14,566 nucleotides of DNA from a bacterium. GTDB taxonomy: Bacteria > Elusimicrobiota > Elusimicrobia > Elusimicrobiales > UBA9959. Positions 7,342 through 14,566 of this stretch are shown one piece after another. Each line of letters begins with the position of its first letter. Position 1 is the first letter of the stretch. The position numbers and the translations under genes are program-made. Where the stretch lies: positions 1 to 14,566 of the forward strand of contig JAJZVJ010000016.1 in assembly GCA_021845705.1 (NCBI GenBank). The letters are read 5' to 3'. Below the pieces are notes generated by a model that did not search any database, had not been told where the DNA came from, and saw only the letters and a program-made list of their open reading frames with translations.

Positions 7342-8664
7342 ATGTCCTACTATAAAAAGCTAAAAAAAGACCTGGCGGGCGCGGCTTCGGCCGGGATAAT
7401 TACGTCCGACCAGGCCGACCTGGTGTGGGAGCGCGCCTATTCCGGCAGGGTCTTTGCGTCTTTCAAGGCCGCCCACTGGATAGGCGCCGCCGCCGGACTC
7501 TTCATCGCCCTGGGCGTCATACTTGTGGCGGCCCATAACTGGGACAAGATAGGCGACATAGCCAAAATGGGAGCTTTCCTGCTTCTTTTCGCGGGAACGG
7601 CGGAAGCCGCCGCGCGCCTGGAGGAGAAACCTGCCGCGGCAATACCGCTGGAGACTCTCTGGTTCTTCATGCCGGTGCTCGGGATAGGGCTTTACGCCCA
7701 GATCTTCAACCTTAGCGGTGACCCCGTTAAGCCGTACCTGCTCTGGGCCGCGCTTTCCGCCCCCCTGGCGCTTTTTTCCAAACGCCCGCTGGCGGCTTAC
7801 CTCAGCTCTATCCTGCTTTTCGCCACGCTCTACTGGGGCACCCTGGGCTCCACGAGCATGCTTTCGCTGACGGCAGGCTACAACCATGCGGCCCAACCGC
7901 TTTGGCATTGGGGCCTGGCCCTGGCCGTGCTGGCCGCCGGCATCTCTCTTTTTCCCGGTGAAAAAACAGGCAAGCCCCTCGGGGCCGGGATAGTCTGGCT
8001 TTTCTTCATGCTGGCGGCCGAAACCGCAATAAAAGTGCGCTCGGAAGCGCTGGTGCTGCTTGCGGGCATGTCGCTTTCCGTGCTCTGGCTTTCCTGGGGC
8101 CGGGAGCAGGACGATTCCCCGCGCCCAGGCCTGCCGCTGACGGTCTGGATCGCGGCCGTTTACGCCATGACCTTCTTCTGGCATTACAGTCCGGCCAGCT
8201 ACCGCGGCTACGGCCAGACCGACACCGTTATGGGCGGGATAGTTACCTGGGCGGCTTTCGCGGGGGCTTTAATAACGCTTGCCTTGCGCAAACAGCGCTT
8301 GCTGCCGGAAGGGAAAAAAGAAGCTTACCTGGCCAAGGGCCTGCTTGCGGCCTCCATGCTTTGCGCTTTCCTGCTTTTCGACGCGAACGAAGGCTCGGCC
8401 AAGATACTCGCCGTAACAGCTAACTTCATTTTAGCCGCTTTCGGTACCGGCTGCATAATGAGCGGGGCGAAGAGCTCCGACGAAAAGCTTATAAACAAGG
8501 GCGTGCTTGTAATAACCCTTACCGCCGTAACGCGCTTCATTGATATTTTCGGGAACCTGCTTAAGAGCGGTGTTGCTTTCATAATCACCGGGCTCGCTTT
8601 CGCGGCGCTGGCCTATTTCGTGAACCGGGGCCGCAAAGCCCTGATAGAGGCGGCAAAGAAATGA
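7342..8664 (+). CDS. DUF2157-family polytopic membrane protein
   Basis: The 440-residue protein has a soluble helical N-terminus (MSYYKKLKKDLAGAASAGII, then SDQADLVWERAY), as in DUF2157 proteins. About a dozen hydrophobic segments follow, starting with WIGAAAGLFIALGVILVAAH at 46-65 and ending at about 410-430 before the basic tail NRGRKALIEAAKK. The AHNWDKI stretch just after the first membrane segment is typical of the family. The protein is longer than a bare DUF2157 domain, so the second half may be the DUF4401-like part that is a separate gene in some genomes. It overlaps the next gene, a GDYXXLXY protein, by ATGA. This pairing recurs in many bacteria and supports both calls. The biochemical role of the family is unknown, and inner-membrane location is predicted. 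Start choice is secure because a promoter lies immediately upstream. Confidence 0.85.
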   Translation: MSYYKKLKKDLAGAASAGIITSDQADLVWERAYSGRVFASFKAAHWIGAAAGLFIALGVILVAAHNWDKIGDIAKMGAFLLLFAGTAEAAARLEEKPAAAIPLETLWFFMPVLGIGLYAQIFNLSGDPVKPYLLWAALSAPLALFSKRPLAAYLSSILLFATLYWGTLGSTSMLSLTAGYNHAAQPLWHWGLALAVLAAGISLFPGEKTGKPLGAGIVWLFFMLAAETAIKVRSEALVLLAGMSLSVLWLSWGREQDDSPRPGLPLTVWIAAVYAMTFFWHYSPASYRGYGQTDTVMGGIVTWAAFAGALITLALRKQRLLPEGKKEAYLAKGLLAASMLCAFLLFDANEGSAKILAVTANFILAAFGTGCIMSGAKSSDEKLINKGVLVITLTAVTRFIDIFGNLLKSGVAFIITGLAFAALAYFVNRGRKALIEAAKK

Positions 8665-9173
8665 ACAAGCTGCGCATCATCCTGGCCGCTCAGCTTCTTT
8701 TCTTCATAGCCTGGGGCGGCTGGCTGCTGTCGTCCAAGAACACGGCCTCGCCGGTGTTCTGCCTTGAGACCGTGCCGGTAGACCCCCGCGACCTTATAAG
8801 CGGTACTTTTGTCGCTTTAAAATACGAGATCTCAACGCCGCAGGCGGGGTCCTGCACGGCCGTTCTTAATTCCAACCGGGAGTTCCTGGTGAAACTGGAA
8901 GATAAAGGCAGGACCGCGAATACCCCGGAAGGCACGCTGCCGGTATATGAGGCCACGGACTGCGCCCTGAACGCCCCAGCCGCGGAGACGGGCTGGGTAA
9001 AAGCCGCCCTGCGGCCCGGTTTCCCCAGGCCCGGCGCCCGCTACGGCATAGAAAGCTTTTTCGTCAACGAGAACGACCCGCGCAAGGACGCGCGCAGCGG
9101 CTCGGTCATAGCCAAGGTAAAAATAGACCGCCGCCGCCAGCTGGTACTGCTGGACCTGGTAAAAAAGAGCTGA
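8661..9173 (+). CDS. GDYXXLXY-domain protein
   Basis: The 170-residue protein has one N-terminal membrane anchor or signal segment (IILAAQLLFFIAWGGWLL, about 6-23). The family core follows: VPVDPRDLISG (38-48) running into GTFVALKYEIS (48-58), which is the GDYXXLXY signature with Thr and Phe in place of Asp and Tyr. The second half, with RYGIESFFVNENDP (127-140) and AKVKIDRRRQLVLLDL (151-166), also fits the family. The ATG overlaps the DUF2157 stop as ATGA, and GAGG lies 10 bases upstream, so translation is probably coupled. The bulk of the protein would face the periplasm. Members are routinely encoded beside DUF2157/DUF4401 membrane proteins and may form a complex with them. No activity is known. 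The altered signature is the main oddity. Confidence 0.85.
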   Translation: MNKLRIILAAQLLFFIAWGGWLLSSKNTASPVFCLETVPVDPRDLISGTFVALKYEISTPQAGSCTAVLNSNREFLVKLEDKGRTANTPEGTLPVYEATDCALNAPAAETGWVKAALRPGFPRPGARYGIESFFVNENDPRKDARSGSVIAKVKIDRRRQLVLLDLVKKS

Positions 9174-9235
9174 AGCCGGACGCCCGCGTACCAGCGCAAA
9201 TCGCCGTGCGGTTTGCCAACCGAAAAGGAGCCCAA

Positions 9236-10297
9236 ATGCAAAGAACACAGGAAATGACCAGCGTGCAGCCGGACTGGGAGAACTTCTATCCCCGCCCTAT
9301 CTCCGACAAGATCCCTTTCTTTTCAAGGGACGGCCGCCTGTACGACTGCCTTTTCGCGCAGCAGCTCAGCCGCAAACTCCTTGAGCACCTCTTCCAGACG
9401 GCCGACAGGCTGAGGGCCATAACCCAGAAAAAAGACGGCGCCGACCATATTTCCAACCTGCTCTCCGACAAGCGGGCCATGCTTTATTTCGTACAGCCCT
9501 CCACCCGTACTTTCATGTCCTTCCTGAACGCGGCCCACATACTGGGAATAAAGACCTCGGAAATACGCGACACTTCCACCTCCTCCGAGGTTAAGGGCGA
9601 GACCCCCGAGGACACGGTGCGCACTTTCTCAAGCTACGTGGACATGATAATAATGCGCCATCCGGCCCCCGGCTTCGTGGAAAAGACCGCCTGGCTGATG
9701 AACCGCACCGGCCGCCCCGTGCCCATTGTGAACGGCGGCTCCGGCAAGGACCAGCATCCCACGCAGGCCCTGCTTGACACCTATACCCTTTACCGCAGCT
9801 TCGAGGGCGAGCTGGACAATAAGCACATAGTGATGGTGGGGGACCTGAAACGCGGCCGCACCGTGCGCTCGCTCAGCTACCTGATGAAGAACTACAGGAA
9901 CGTCTCGCTTTCCTTCGTCTCGCCCAAAGAATTCCGCATGGAAGCCGACATCCTGGAGTTCCTTAAGCGGCACAAGATCCCCTTCACCGAGACCGAGGAC
10001 TTCAAGGGCGTAATGAAGACCGCGGACGCCATTTACATGACGCGCATACAGGACGAGCATGACAAATCCGGGGAATCGAAGAACGTGGATTATTCCCCCT
10101 TCTACTTCAAGAAGGAGCATCTTGGGATAATAAAGAAGGACTGCGTGATACTGCACCCCCTGCCGCGCCGCCACGAGATAGAGGTGTCCGTGGACGAAGA
10201 CCCGCGCGCCGTGTTCTGGCGCCAGGAGCGCAACGGGATGTGGGCGCGCGCGGCGCTGATGGCCTATATCTTCGGGGTGGACGGGAAGATAAAGTAA
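9236..10297 (+). CDS. pyrB: Aspartate carbamoyltransferase catalytic subunit
   Basis: This is the pyrimidine pathway enzyme that joins carbamoyl phosphate and L-aspartate to N-carbamoyl-L-aspartate in the cytoplasm. The 353-residue protein has the carbamoyl-phosphate loop PSTRT (88-92), the 80s-loop Ser and Lys (S116, K120 in SSEVKGE), R141-H142-P143, HPTQ (174-177), GDLKRGRTVRSL (202-213), the aspartate-binding TRIQ (269-272) and HPLPR (307-311). These follow ATCase rather than ornithine carbamoyltransferase. Compared from memory with E. coli PyrB, positions equivalent to Glu50 and Arg234 are Gln87 and His275, and Arg56 is Phe93. An N-terminal extension of about 35 residues is present. ATG 9236 was chosen over GTG 9206 because AAGGAG sits 5 bases before it. 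It lies 62 bases after the GDYXXLXY gene, probably in the same transcript. No pyrI is seen. Confidence 0.93.
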   Translation: MQRTQEMTSVQPDWENFYPRPISDKIPFFSRDGRLYDCLFAQQLSRKLLEHLFQTADRLRAITQKKDGADHISNLLSDKRAMLYFVQPSTRTFMSFLNAAHILGIKTSEIRDTSTSSEVKGETPEDTVRTFSSYVDMIIMRHPAPGFVEKTAWLMNRTGRPVPIVNGGSGKDQHPTQALLDTYTLYRSFEGELDNKHIVMVGDLKRGRTVRSLSYLMKNYRNVSLSFVSPKEFRMEADILEFLKRHKIPFTETEDFKGVMKTADAIYMTRIQDEHDKSGESKNVDYSPFYFKKEHLGIIKKDCVILHPLPRRHEIEVSVDEDPRAVFWRQERNGMWARAALMAYIFGVDGKIK

Positions 10298-10319
10298 TCC
10301 CCTCCGCTTCAGGCGGCAA

Positions 10320-10354
10320 AAAGGGCCCCGCGGCGGCGGGGCCCTTTGCTTTAG
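10320..10354 (+). terminator. Intrinsic terminator after pyrB
   Basis: AAAGGGCCCCGC pairs perfectly with GCGGGGCCCTTT (12 bp, 4-base loop, 10320-10347), followed by GCTTTAG. It begins 22 bases after the pyrB stop. The A-run before the stem and T-run after it make it potentially bidirectional. It separates the pyrB unit from the following surface-protein unit. Confidence 0.9.
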
Positions 10355-10408
10355 CCTTTCAGTGGCCCGGCCATTAAAGTATTTATGTGCGCAAAACTAT
10401 TTATAAAG

Positions 10409-10417
10409 TGATACAAT
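10409..10417 (+). promoter_or_regulatory. Extended -10 promoter of the FN3 surface-protein gene
   Basis: TGATACAAT fits the extended -10 form TGnTATAAT, with one mismatch in the hexamer. No good -35 is seen, which is usual for this promoter type. Transcription would begin near 10424, giving a leader of about 78 bases before ATG 10502. That leader contains a CCGG-based hairpin (about 10434-10452) and a T-rich stretch (10464-10475). Confidence 0.5.
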
Positions 10418-10501
10418 CAGTTTTTGGGTTATAGCCGGCTTTATCCGGGCTGGCCGTGTAAGGTTTTAATTTTTTCAATTAATTCCGCAGAGGTAAACAG
10501 A

Positions 10502-13500
10502 ATGCCGCTGAAAAACATAAAAAACTTGCTGCTCGCGCTGCCGCTCCTTCTTCTTTTCGCGGGCCTGGGCGCCACCGCGGAAGCCGCCGTTTCAAAGACC
10601 TCCCAACGCGTGCTGCGCCTTAACTCCCCCGTTCCGGTGTCCGCCTCGGATTTTTCCGCCTCCGCGCTTTCCACCACGTCCATACAGTGGAGCTGGTCCA
10701 CCGGCCCTTTTACGGGCTCCGGCATAGACGGCTATCATCTTTACTCTTCCAGCACCCCGACCGTCCTTACCCTGGCCCCGTCCACCAGTTTTTACATAGA
10801 TTCCGGGCTGGGGGTGAACAAGGCGTACACCAGGTGGCTGACCGGCTACAGCGGCCCGGACGAAGGCAGCGATTCGCAGCATATTGTGAAATACACCTAC
10901 GCCCTGCCGCCGGCTACTTTCGACATGAGCGGAGTAACCGCCAGCAGCGCGTATATAGAATGGCATTACAGCAGCGCCACCGCCTACGCCGTGGAATATT
11001 CCACCGACGGCGGGAGTTACTACGCCCGCAACCGCGCCATTTTTGTACCCTGGCAGACTCTGCAGCTTCTGAGCAACAGGAATTACCTGCTCAGGATAGG
11101 CGCCCTGAACGGTGACGACGAGCTGACCCCGGGAAAATACAGCGTTGTGCGGGCTACGACCACTCCCCCGCTGGACCTGGGGCTGGCCGCCGTGGCCGTT
11201 TCCTCCTACACCATAGAATGGAGATGGGACATCGCTCCGTTCGCAGGCACGGATATAACCGGCTTCAGGCTCTATAAATCGAGCGCGGCCGAATACGGCC
11301 AGCCCGCCGCCGCCGATGCCGGCGGGGTAATAGCGACTTTGTCCCCCGCGACCACCTACTGGATAGAAACTTACACCAGTCCCGACACCATAACCGGCAA
11401 CAAACAGCACGCCAGATGGATAAAGGCCTTCGGCGTTCTTGAGAGCGTGAACCGCAGCGTTTTCAATAAGTACACCTATGCCGTAGCCCCCTCCACCTGC
11501 GGGCTGCTCCCCACCCCCACTGATTTCCTGAACATAGAGGAAACATCCCTTAACCTGGCCTGGCCGGCGGGAACGCTCGCCAGTGAATACCCGGTGGAGT
11601 ATTCCACCGCGGCCGATTTTACCGTCTCAATGGCTTCCTTCGTGGCGGGCAGCGCTTTATCCGCCCCCGTAACGGGGCTCACCGCCGACACCAAGTACGA
11701 CTTCCGTGTCGGCGCTATTAACGGCGACGGAGAGCAGACCCCGGCCAACGCGCTGAACCCGGGCGCTTACAGCACGGTTTACAAGGTGATAACCCGCCTG
11801 CCGCCTACACCCACCACCTGCAGCCCGGTGACGGATACCGTCATTAAGCTGCAATGGTCTACCGCGACTTACACCAACATGAATTATGTCAGCGGCTATG
11901 TGGTAAGCACCCCGGTCTATCACGCCGAACTCGGCATGTTCGTAAATGAGCCGGTCGCCCCGGAAATAACGGATCTTACTGTCGGGCAATACGCCCTGGA
12001 CTACCGTCTCACCAACAGCACGCACACGATGGGTATAGCGGTAATCCAGTCCGCGCCCGGGTACGACACCTACGGCAGCCACGTGATAAACGACACGGCC
12101 GCCACCTTCGCCACGCCGCCGAACGACGTTTCTTTCTACTCCGTCCGGTCCAGCACGGTGGGGCTTATCTGGAACGAGCCTATAGTTCCGGCTACGCAAT
12201 ACCGGGTGGAGAGGTCCACCAGCACGGGCGGGCCTGAAGACCAACGCCCCTGGGTTTTCATCTCCAGCGTTACGGGCCACACCTTCCAGGATGCCGGCCT
12301 CGCGCCGAACACCACCTATTCTTACCGCATCGGGGCCATAAATCTGGTAGGCATACAGACCGTCGGCCTGCCCGCCGCCACCGGCGGCAACCGCCGGGAT
12401 TACAGTTTTGTAAGCAGCACCATCACGCGGCATATCTCCCCTACGCTCTACGGCGTGGCTACCGGCACCACTTCAATAACCTGGTCGTGGACCGACACCG
12501 TGCCCGGAGTATTGACCTACAACCTTTACACCTCCACGGAAGGGACGCTGGCCGCCGGCCTGAGCGCGGCTACCACTTTCTGGGCCGAAGTGAACCTCTC
12601 CAGCGCGAACGCGAGGTATACGCGCCATGTGCGCTCCGCCACCTCTTTCGGCGAAGGCGATTATTCAGAGGCCTCCGTCTCAACGCTGGCGAACCCGCCG
12701 ACCGCGGTTATTGTAACCAGTTCCGGAGTGCACACCATGGCCCTTGAATGGGCCGGCAACGGCAGCGCCCGCTACAGGGTGGACCGTTCTCTGGACGGCA
12801 ATTCCTGGACGGGGGTCAAAGCCTGGAGCGATGTTTTCACCTCCACCTCGGTCACCGATACCGGGCTGCGTTTCGCCACCACCTATTACTACGCCGTCTT
12901 CGGCTACAATGACGACGGGATAGTTTCAGTTTCCAGCGCCGTTACGGCGGGGACCGACACCACGCTGCCGCTGCCGGCCAATTATACGATGGTATTCGCC
13001 ACCGCGGCAGCGGCGCAGAGCGTTACTGCCCCGCTGCCGGGAATAGGCCAGATAACCATAAGTATACCCGCGGGAGCCGCCCCGGACGGCTATATTGAAA
13101 TAAGCACCAGCGCCGGCGCCAGCCCGCAGGAGATAACCAAGGGCAGCCTGGACGCCGCCACGGCCAAGCTTGTTACCGCCACGCTGCTCAGCGGGTCCAT
13201 AGTGGAGCTTCACCTGTACGATGTTTTCGGAACGGCCCTCACGTCCAACCTGGCTTCGCAGGCCAGGATAACCATCACCTATACCGATGCCAACGACGAC
13301 GGCATACTGGACGGGACCGTGCCGCAGATACAGGTCAGCACCCTGAAACTTTTCAACCTGGACACCAGCGCTCTTGTCTGGAACCCTCTGAGGTACTCCG
13401 CCATAGATAAAACCGCCAGGACGGTGTACTCGGACATACCGCACTTCTCTTTCTACGCTCTGGGCAGCATAGTTTCCGCCGCCGGCGCGCTGTCCGACGT

Positions 13501-13786
13501 ATTCGCCTACCCCAACCCTTACAAGCCCGGCAGCACGGGCGACTTCGGCCAGTCCGTCTTCGGGGACGGCGTCGTCTTCGAATCCCTGCCGGCCGGTTCC
13601 AGGATCAGGATATTCAACCTGGCCGGCGGCCTGGTGAGGGACCTGACGGACGACGACGGCGACGGCAGGTGCCTGTGGGACGCCCGCACCAAGGACGGCG
13701 CGCGCGCGGCCTCCGGGGTCTACCTTTACCTGGTCACAAGCCCCGCCGGCGGAAAAAAGAGCGGCCGGATAGCGATAATCAAATGA
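10502..13786 (+). CDS. Large secreted protein: eight FN3-like units plus FlgD-Ig/T9SS-like C-terminus
   Basis: This 1094-residue protein starts at ATG 10502, picked because a signal peptide begins there (MPLKNIKNLLLALPLLLLFA, likely cut after AEA) and GAGG lies 8 bases upstream. Residues 46 to about 820 form eight fibronectin-III-like units of about 80-110 residues. Two sequence types alternate: one with a GYxLYSSS-type strand and a late T/A-R-W/H motif, the other with YxVEYST and RIGAINGD-type motifs. Residues 830-985 form a beta domain with IPAGAAP and the Asp-rich loop DANDDGILDGT (929-939), then PHFSFYALG. Residues 999-1094 are the C-terminal domain (AYPNPYKP, RIRIFNLAGGLVRDL, LWDARTKDG, ASGVYLYLV, GRIAIIK). 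The last two domains match those of the 750-residue protein in the minus operon. A PorV-like gene follows after 41 bases. Likely a cell-surface or secreted binding protein; no catalytic motif was seen. Confidence 0.86.
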   Translation: MPLKNIKNLLLALPLLLLFAGLGATAEAAVSKTSQRVLRLNSPVPVSASDFSASALSTTSIQWSWSTGPFTGSGIDGYHLYSSSTPTVLTLAPSTSFYIDSGLGVNKAYTRWLTGYSGPDEGSDSQHIVKYTYALPPATFDMSGVTASSAYIEWHYSSATAYAVEYSTDGGSYYARNRAIFVPWQTLQLLSNRNYLLRIGALNGDDELTPGKYSVVRATTTPPLDLGLAAVAVSSYTIEWRWDIAPFAGTDITGFRLYKSSAAEYGQPAAADAGGVIATLSPATTYWIETYTSPDTITGNKQHARWIKAFGVLESVNRSVFNKYTYAVAPSTCGLLPTPTDFLNIEETSLNLAWPAGTLASEYPVEYSTAADFTVSMASFVAGSALSAPVTGLTADTKYDFRVGAINGDGEQTPANALNPGAYSTVYKVITRLPPTPTTCSPVTDTVIKLQWSTATYTNMNYVSGYVVSTPVYHAELGMFVNEPVAPEITDLTVGQYALDYRLTNSTHTMGIAVIQSAPGYDTYGSHVINDTAATFATPPNDVSFYSVRSSTVGLIWNEPIVPATQYRVERSTSTGGPEDQRPWVFISSVTGHTFQDAGLAPNTTYSYRIGAINLVGIQTVGLPAATGGNRRDYSFVSSTITRHISPTLYGVATGTTSITWSWTDTVPGVLTYNLYTSTEGTLAAGLSAATTFWAEVNLSSANARYTRHVRSATSFGEGDYSEASVSTLANPPTAVIVTSSGVHTMALEWAGNGSARYRVDRSLDGNSWTGVKAWSDVFTSTSVTDTGLRFATTYYYAVFGYNDDGIVSVSSAVTAGTDTTLPLPANYTMVFATAAAAQSVTAPLPGIGQITISIPAGAAPDGYIEISTSAGASPQEITKGSLDAATAKLVTATLLSGSIVELHLYDVFGTALTSNLASQARITITYTDANDDGILDGTVPQIQVSTLKLFNLDTSALVWNPLRYSAIDKTARTVYSDIPHFSFYALGSIVSAAGALSDVFAYPNPYKPGSTGDFGQSVFGDGVVFESLPAGSRIRIFNLAGGLVRDLTDDDGDGRCLWDARTKDGARAASGVYLYLVTSPAGGKKSGRIAIIK
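10637..12958 (+). repeat. Eight FN3-like units in an alternating A-B pattern
   Basis: Units begin at recognisable WSW/IEW/LEW-type strands: SIQWSW (A1), YIEWHY (B1), TIEWRW (A2), LNLAWP (B2), IKLQWS (A3), VGLIWN (B3), SITWSW (A4) and ALEWAG (B4). B units share a VEYST/VDRS-type strand and an R(I/V)GAxN-type strand (RIGALNGD, RVGAINGD, RIGAINLV, AVFGYNDD). A units share xYxLYxS and YTRW/HARW/YTRH motifs. Repeats are diverged in DNA and visible only in protein. Confidence 0.75.
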
Positions 13787-13827
13787 TATATAAAATTCCT
13801 TTTTCTGCGAAGCTGAGGAGCGGACTT

Positions 13828-14566
13828 ATGCTGAAAATCTGCGTTCTTACCGTTCTTTCACTGCTGTCGGCCGCGGAGAACTGCGCGGCCGCAAGCAGCG
13901 AAGGCACTTCCGGCGGACAATTCCTGAGGGTCGGCGTAAGCGCCAGAGCGGCCGCCCTGGGGGACTCGGGCGCGGCGCTTTCTGGCGTGCAGGGAATATT
14001 CTACAACCCGGCCGGGCTGACCGGGGTATCCGGCACCGAACTCTATTTTTCGCAGGTCAACTGGATCCTCGACGCCAGTTATTCCAACCTCGCTTTCGCG
14101 AAACCGGCCGGGGACGGCGTCTACGGCGCTGCGGTAAGCTATCTTTCCACCCCCCCCACCGACAAATACGACAAACTGGGGAACAAGCTTTCGGACACCT
14201 ATTCCTCCGCCGACATGGCCGTCACGGCCGGGTACAGCCGCAGGCTGGGGGACAGAACGGCCCTGGGCGTCAACCTTAAATACATCTCCAGCAAGCTGGA
14301 CACGGAATCCGCCAGCGCCGTGGCGGCCGACGCCGGCATTATTTACGCGGCTATCCCGGCCAAACTTAACCTGGGCCTTGTAGTGCAGAACGCCGGCACA
14401 AAACTCAGCTACAGAAGCTCCGGCGACCCCCTGCCGCTGACCGTCAAAGCCGGCGGACAATACAGGCTTAACCTTGGGAACGACAGGAACATAAAGAAAG
14501 ACATGACTTTTTTCGCCGACCTGAACGACATGAAGGACGCAGGGCTGTATGGCAGCCTGGGCGTGG
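13828..14566 (+). CDS. PorV/PorQ-family outer-membrane barrel, 3' end outside window
   Basis: The frame is open from ATG 13828 to the right edge (246 codons). GAGGAG lies 7 bases before the ATG, a strong Shine-Dalgarno. The product has a signal peptide (MLKICVLTVLSLLSA..., likely cut near residue 22), then the PorV signature GGQFLRVGVSARAAALGDSG (29-48) and GIFYNPAGLTG (56-66). Alternating barrel strands follow (ELYFSQVNW, AAVSYLS, AVTAGYSRRLGD, LGVNLKYISS, LNLGLVVQNAG). It matches typical PorV/PorQ proteins better than the minus-strand paralog because the QFL..G and NPAGL blocks are both conserved. It follows the FN3 surface-protein gene by 41 bases, so the two are very likely cotranscribed. 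By T9SS analogy it would bind the C-terminal domain of that protein at the outer membrane. A clear family member with an inferred partner; the C-terminus is not seen. Confidence 0.88.
   Translation, partial: MLKICVLTVLSLLSAAENCAAASSEGTSGGQFLRVGVSARAAALGDSGAALSGVQGIFYNPAGLTGVSGTELYFSQVNWILDASYSNLAFAKPAGDGVYGAAVSYLSTPPTDKYDKLGNKLSDTYSSADMAVTAGYSRRLGDRTALGVNLKYISSKLDTESASAVAADAGIIYAAIPAKLNLGLVVQNAGTKLSYRSSGDPLPLTVKAGGQYRLNLGNDRNIKKDMTFFADLNDMKDAGLYGSLGV

Noticed and set aside
7360..8184. 274-codon open frame on the minus strand
   Set aside because: Antisense to the DUF2157 membrane protein. Its product is rich in Arg, Gly and Gln with no hydrophobic core, as expected for a GC-rich shadow frame.
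9236..10297. Ornithine carbamoyltransferase for the pyrB-like gene
   Set aside because: HPTQ, GDLKxGRT, TRxQ and HPLPR patterns follow aspartate carbamoyltransferase. OTCase hallmarks such as HPCQ/HPTQxLAD with a Cys-containing HCLP motif are absent.
10424..10501. Upstream TTG start for the 1094-residue protein
   Set aside because: The extension precedes a canonical signal peptide starting at ATG 10502, which has its own Shine-Dalgarno. The region is better read as the transcript leader.
11657..12433. 258-codon open frame on the minus strand
   Set aside because: Antisense to the FN3 units of the large secreted protein, with no domain signs and no ribosome-binding site.

Overview
The window comes from a GC-rich, double-membraned bacterium. 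Elusimicrobiota, or a related lineage carrying type IX secretion (T9SS)-like surface proteins, fits best. The reasons are two PorV/PorQ-family outer-membrane barrels next to large secreted proteins ending in FlgD-Ig/T9SS-like C-terminal domains, a fibre-type protein beginning with a 'YQGRL' module, and heavy use of ATA isoleucine codons despite high GC. This taxonomic guess rests on style and family recollection, not on a marker gene.

Layout. (1) 1-1046, minus strand: the 5' part of an unrecognised gene running off the left edge, and upstream of it a hemolysin III/PAQR-type membrane protein. (2) 1047-1454: a 408-base gap with a hairpin suited to ending the next operon. (3) 1455-6996, minus strand: a three-gene surface operon. 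In transcription order it encodes a 782-residue repeat-rich fibre-like protein, a 750-residue multidomain secreted protein with a FlgD/T9SS-like C-terminus, and a PorV-like barrel whose start codon overlaps the preceding stop (ATGA). (4) 6997-7341: a divergent intergenic region with a hairpin, a pentanucleotide tract and a near-consensus promoter for the rightward genes. (5) 7342-10297, plus strand: a DUF2157 membrane protein, a GDYXXLXY-domain protein (ATGA overlap) and an aspartate carbamoyltransferase (pyrB), closed by a strong intrinsic terminator at 10320-10354. (6) 10409-14566, plus strand: an extended -10 promoter, a 1094-residue secreted protein with eight fibronectin-III-like units and the same C-terminal two-domain module as the protein in (3), then a second PorV-like barrel cut by the right edge.

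The central observation is that a 'large surface protein + PorV-like barrel' pair occurs twice, on opposite strands, flanking an ordinary metabolic/membrane unit. In Bacteroidota T9SS, one PorV serves many cargos by carrying them at the outer membrane. Here each CTD-bearing protein has its own barrel immediately downstream, which suggests dedicated cargo-shuttle or cargo-anchor pairs. The C-terminal module shared by the two otherwise unrelated cargos would be the recognition element. The fibre-like protein at the head of the minus operon lacks that module and may be a partner displayed with it. These functional links are inference. No tRNA, rRNA, CRISPR array, insertion sequence or integrase was seen.
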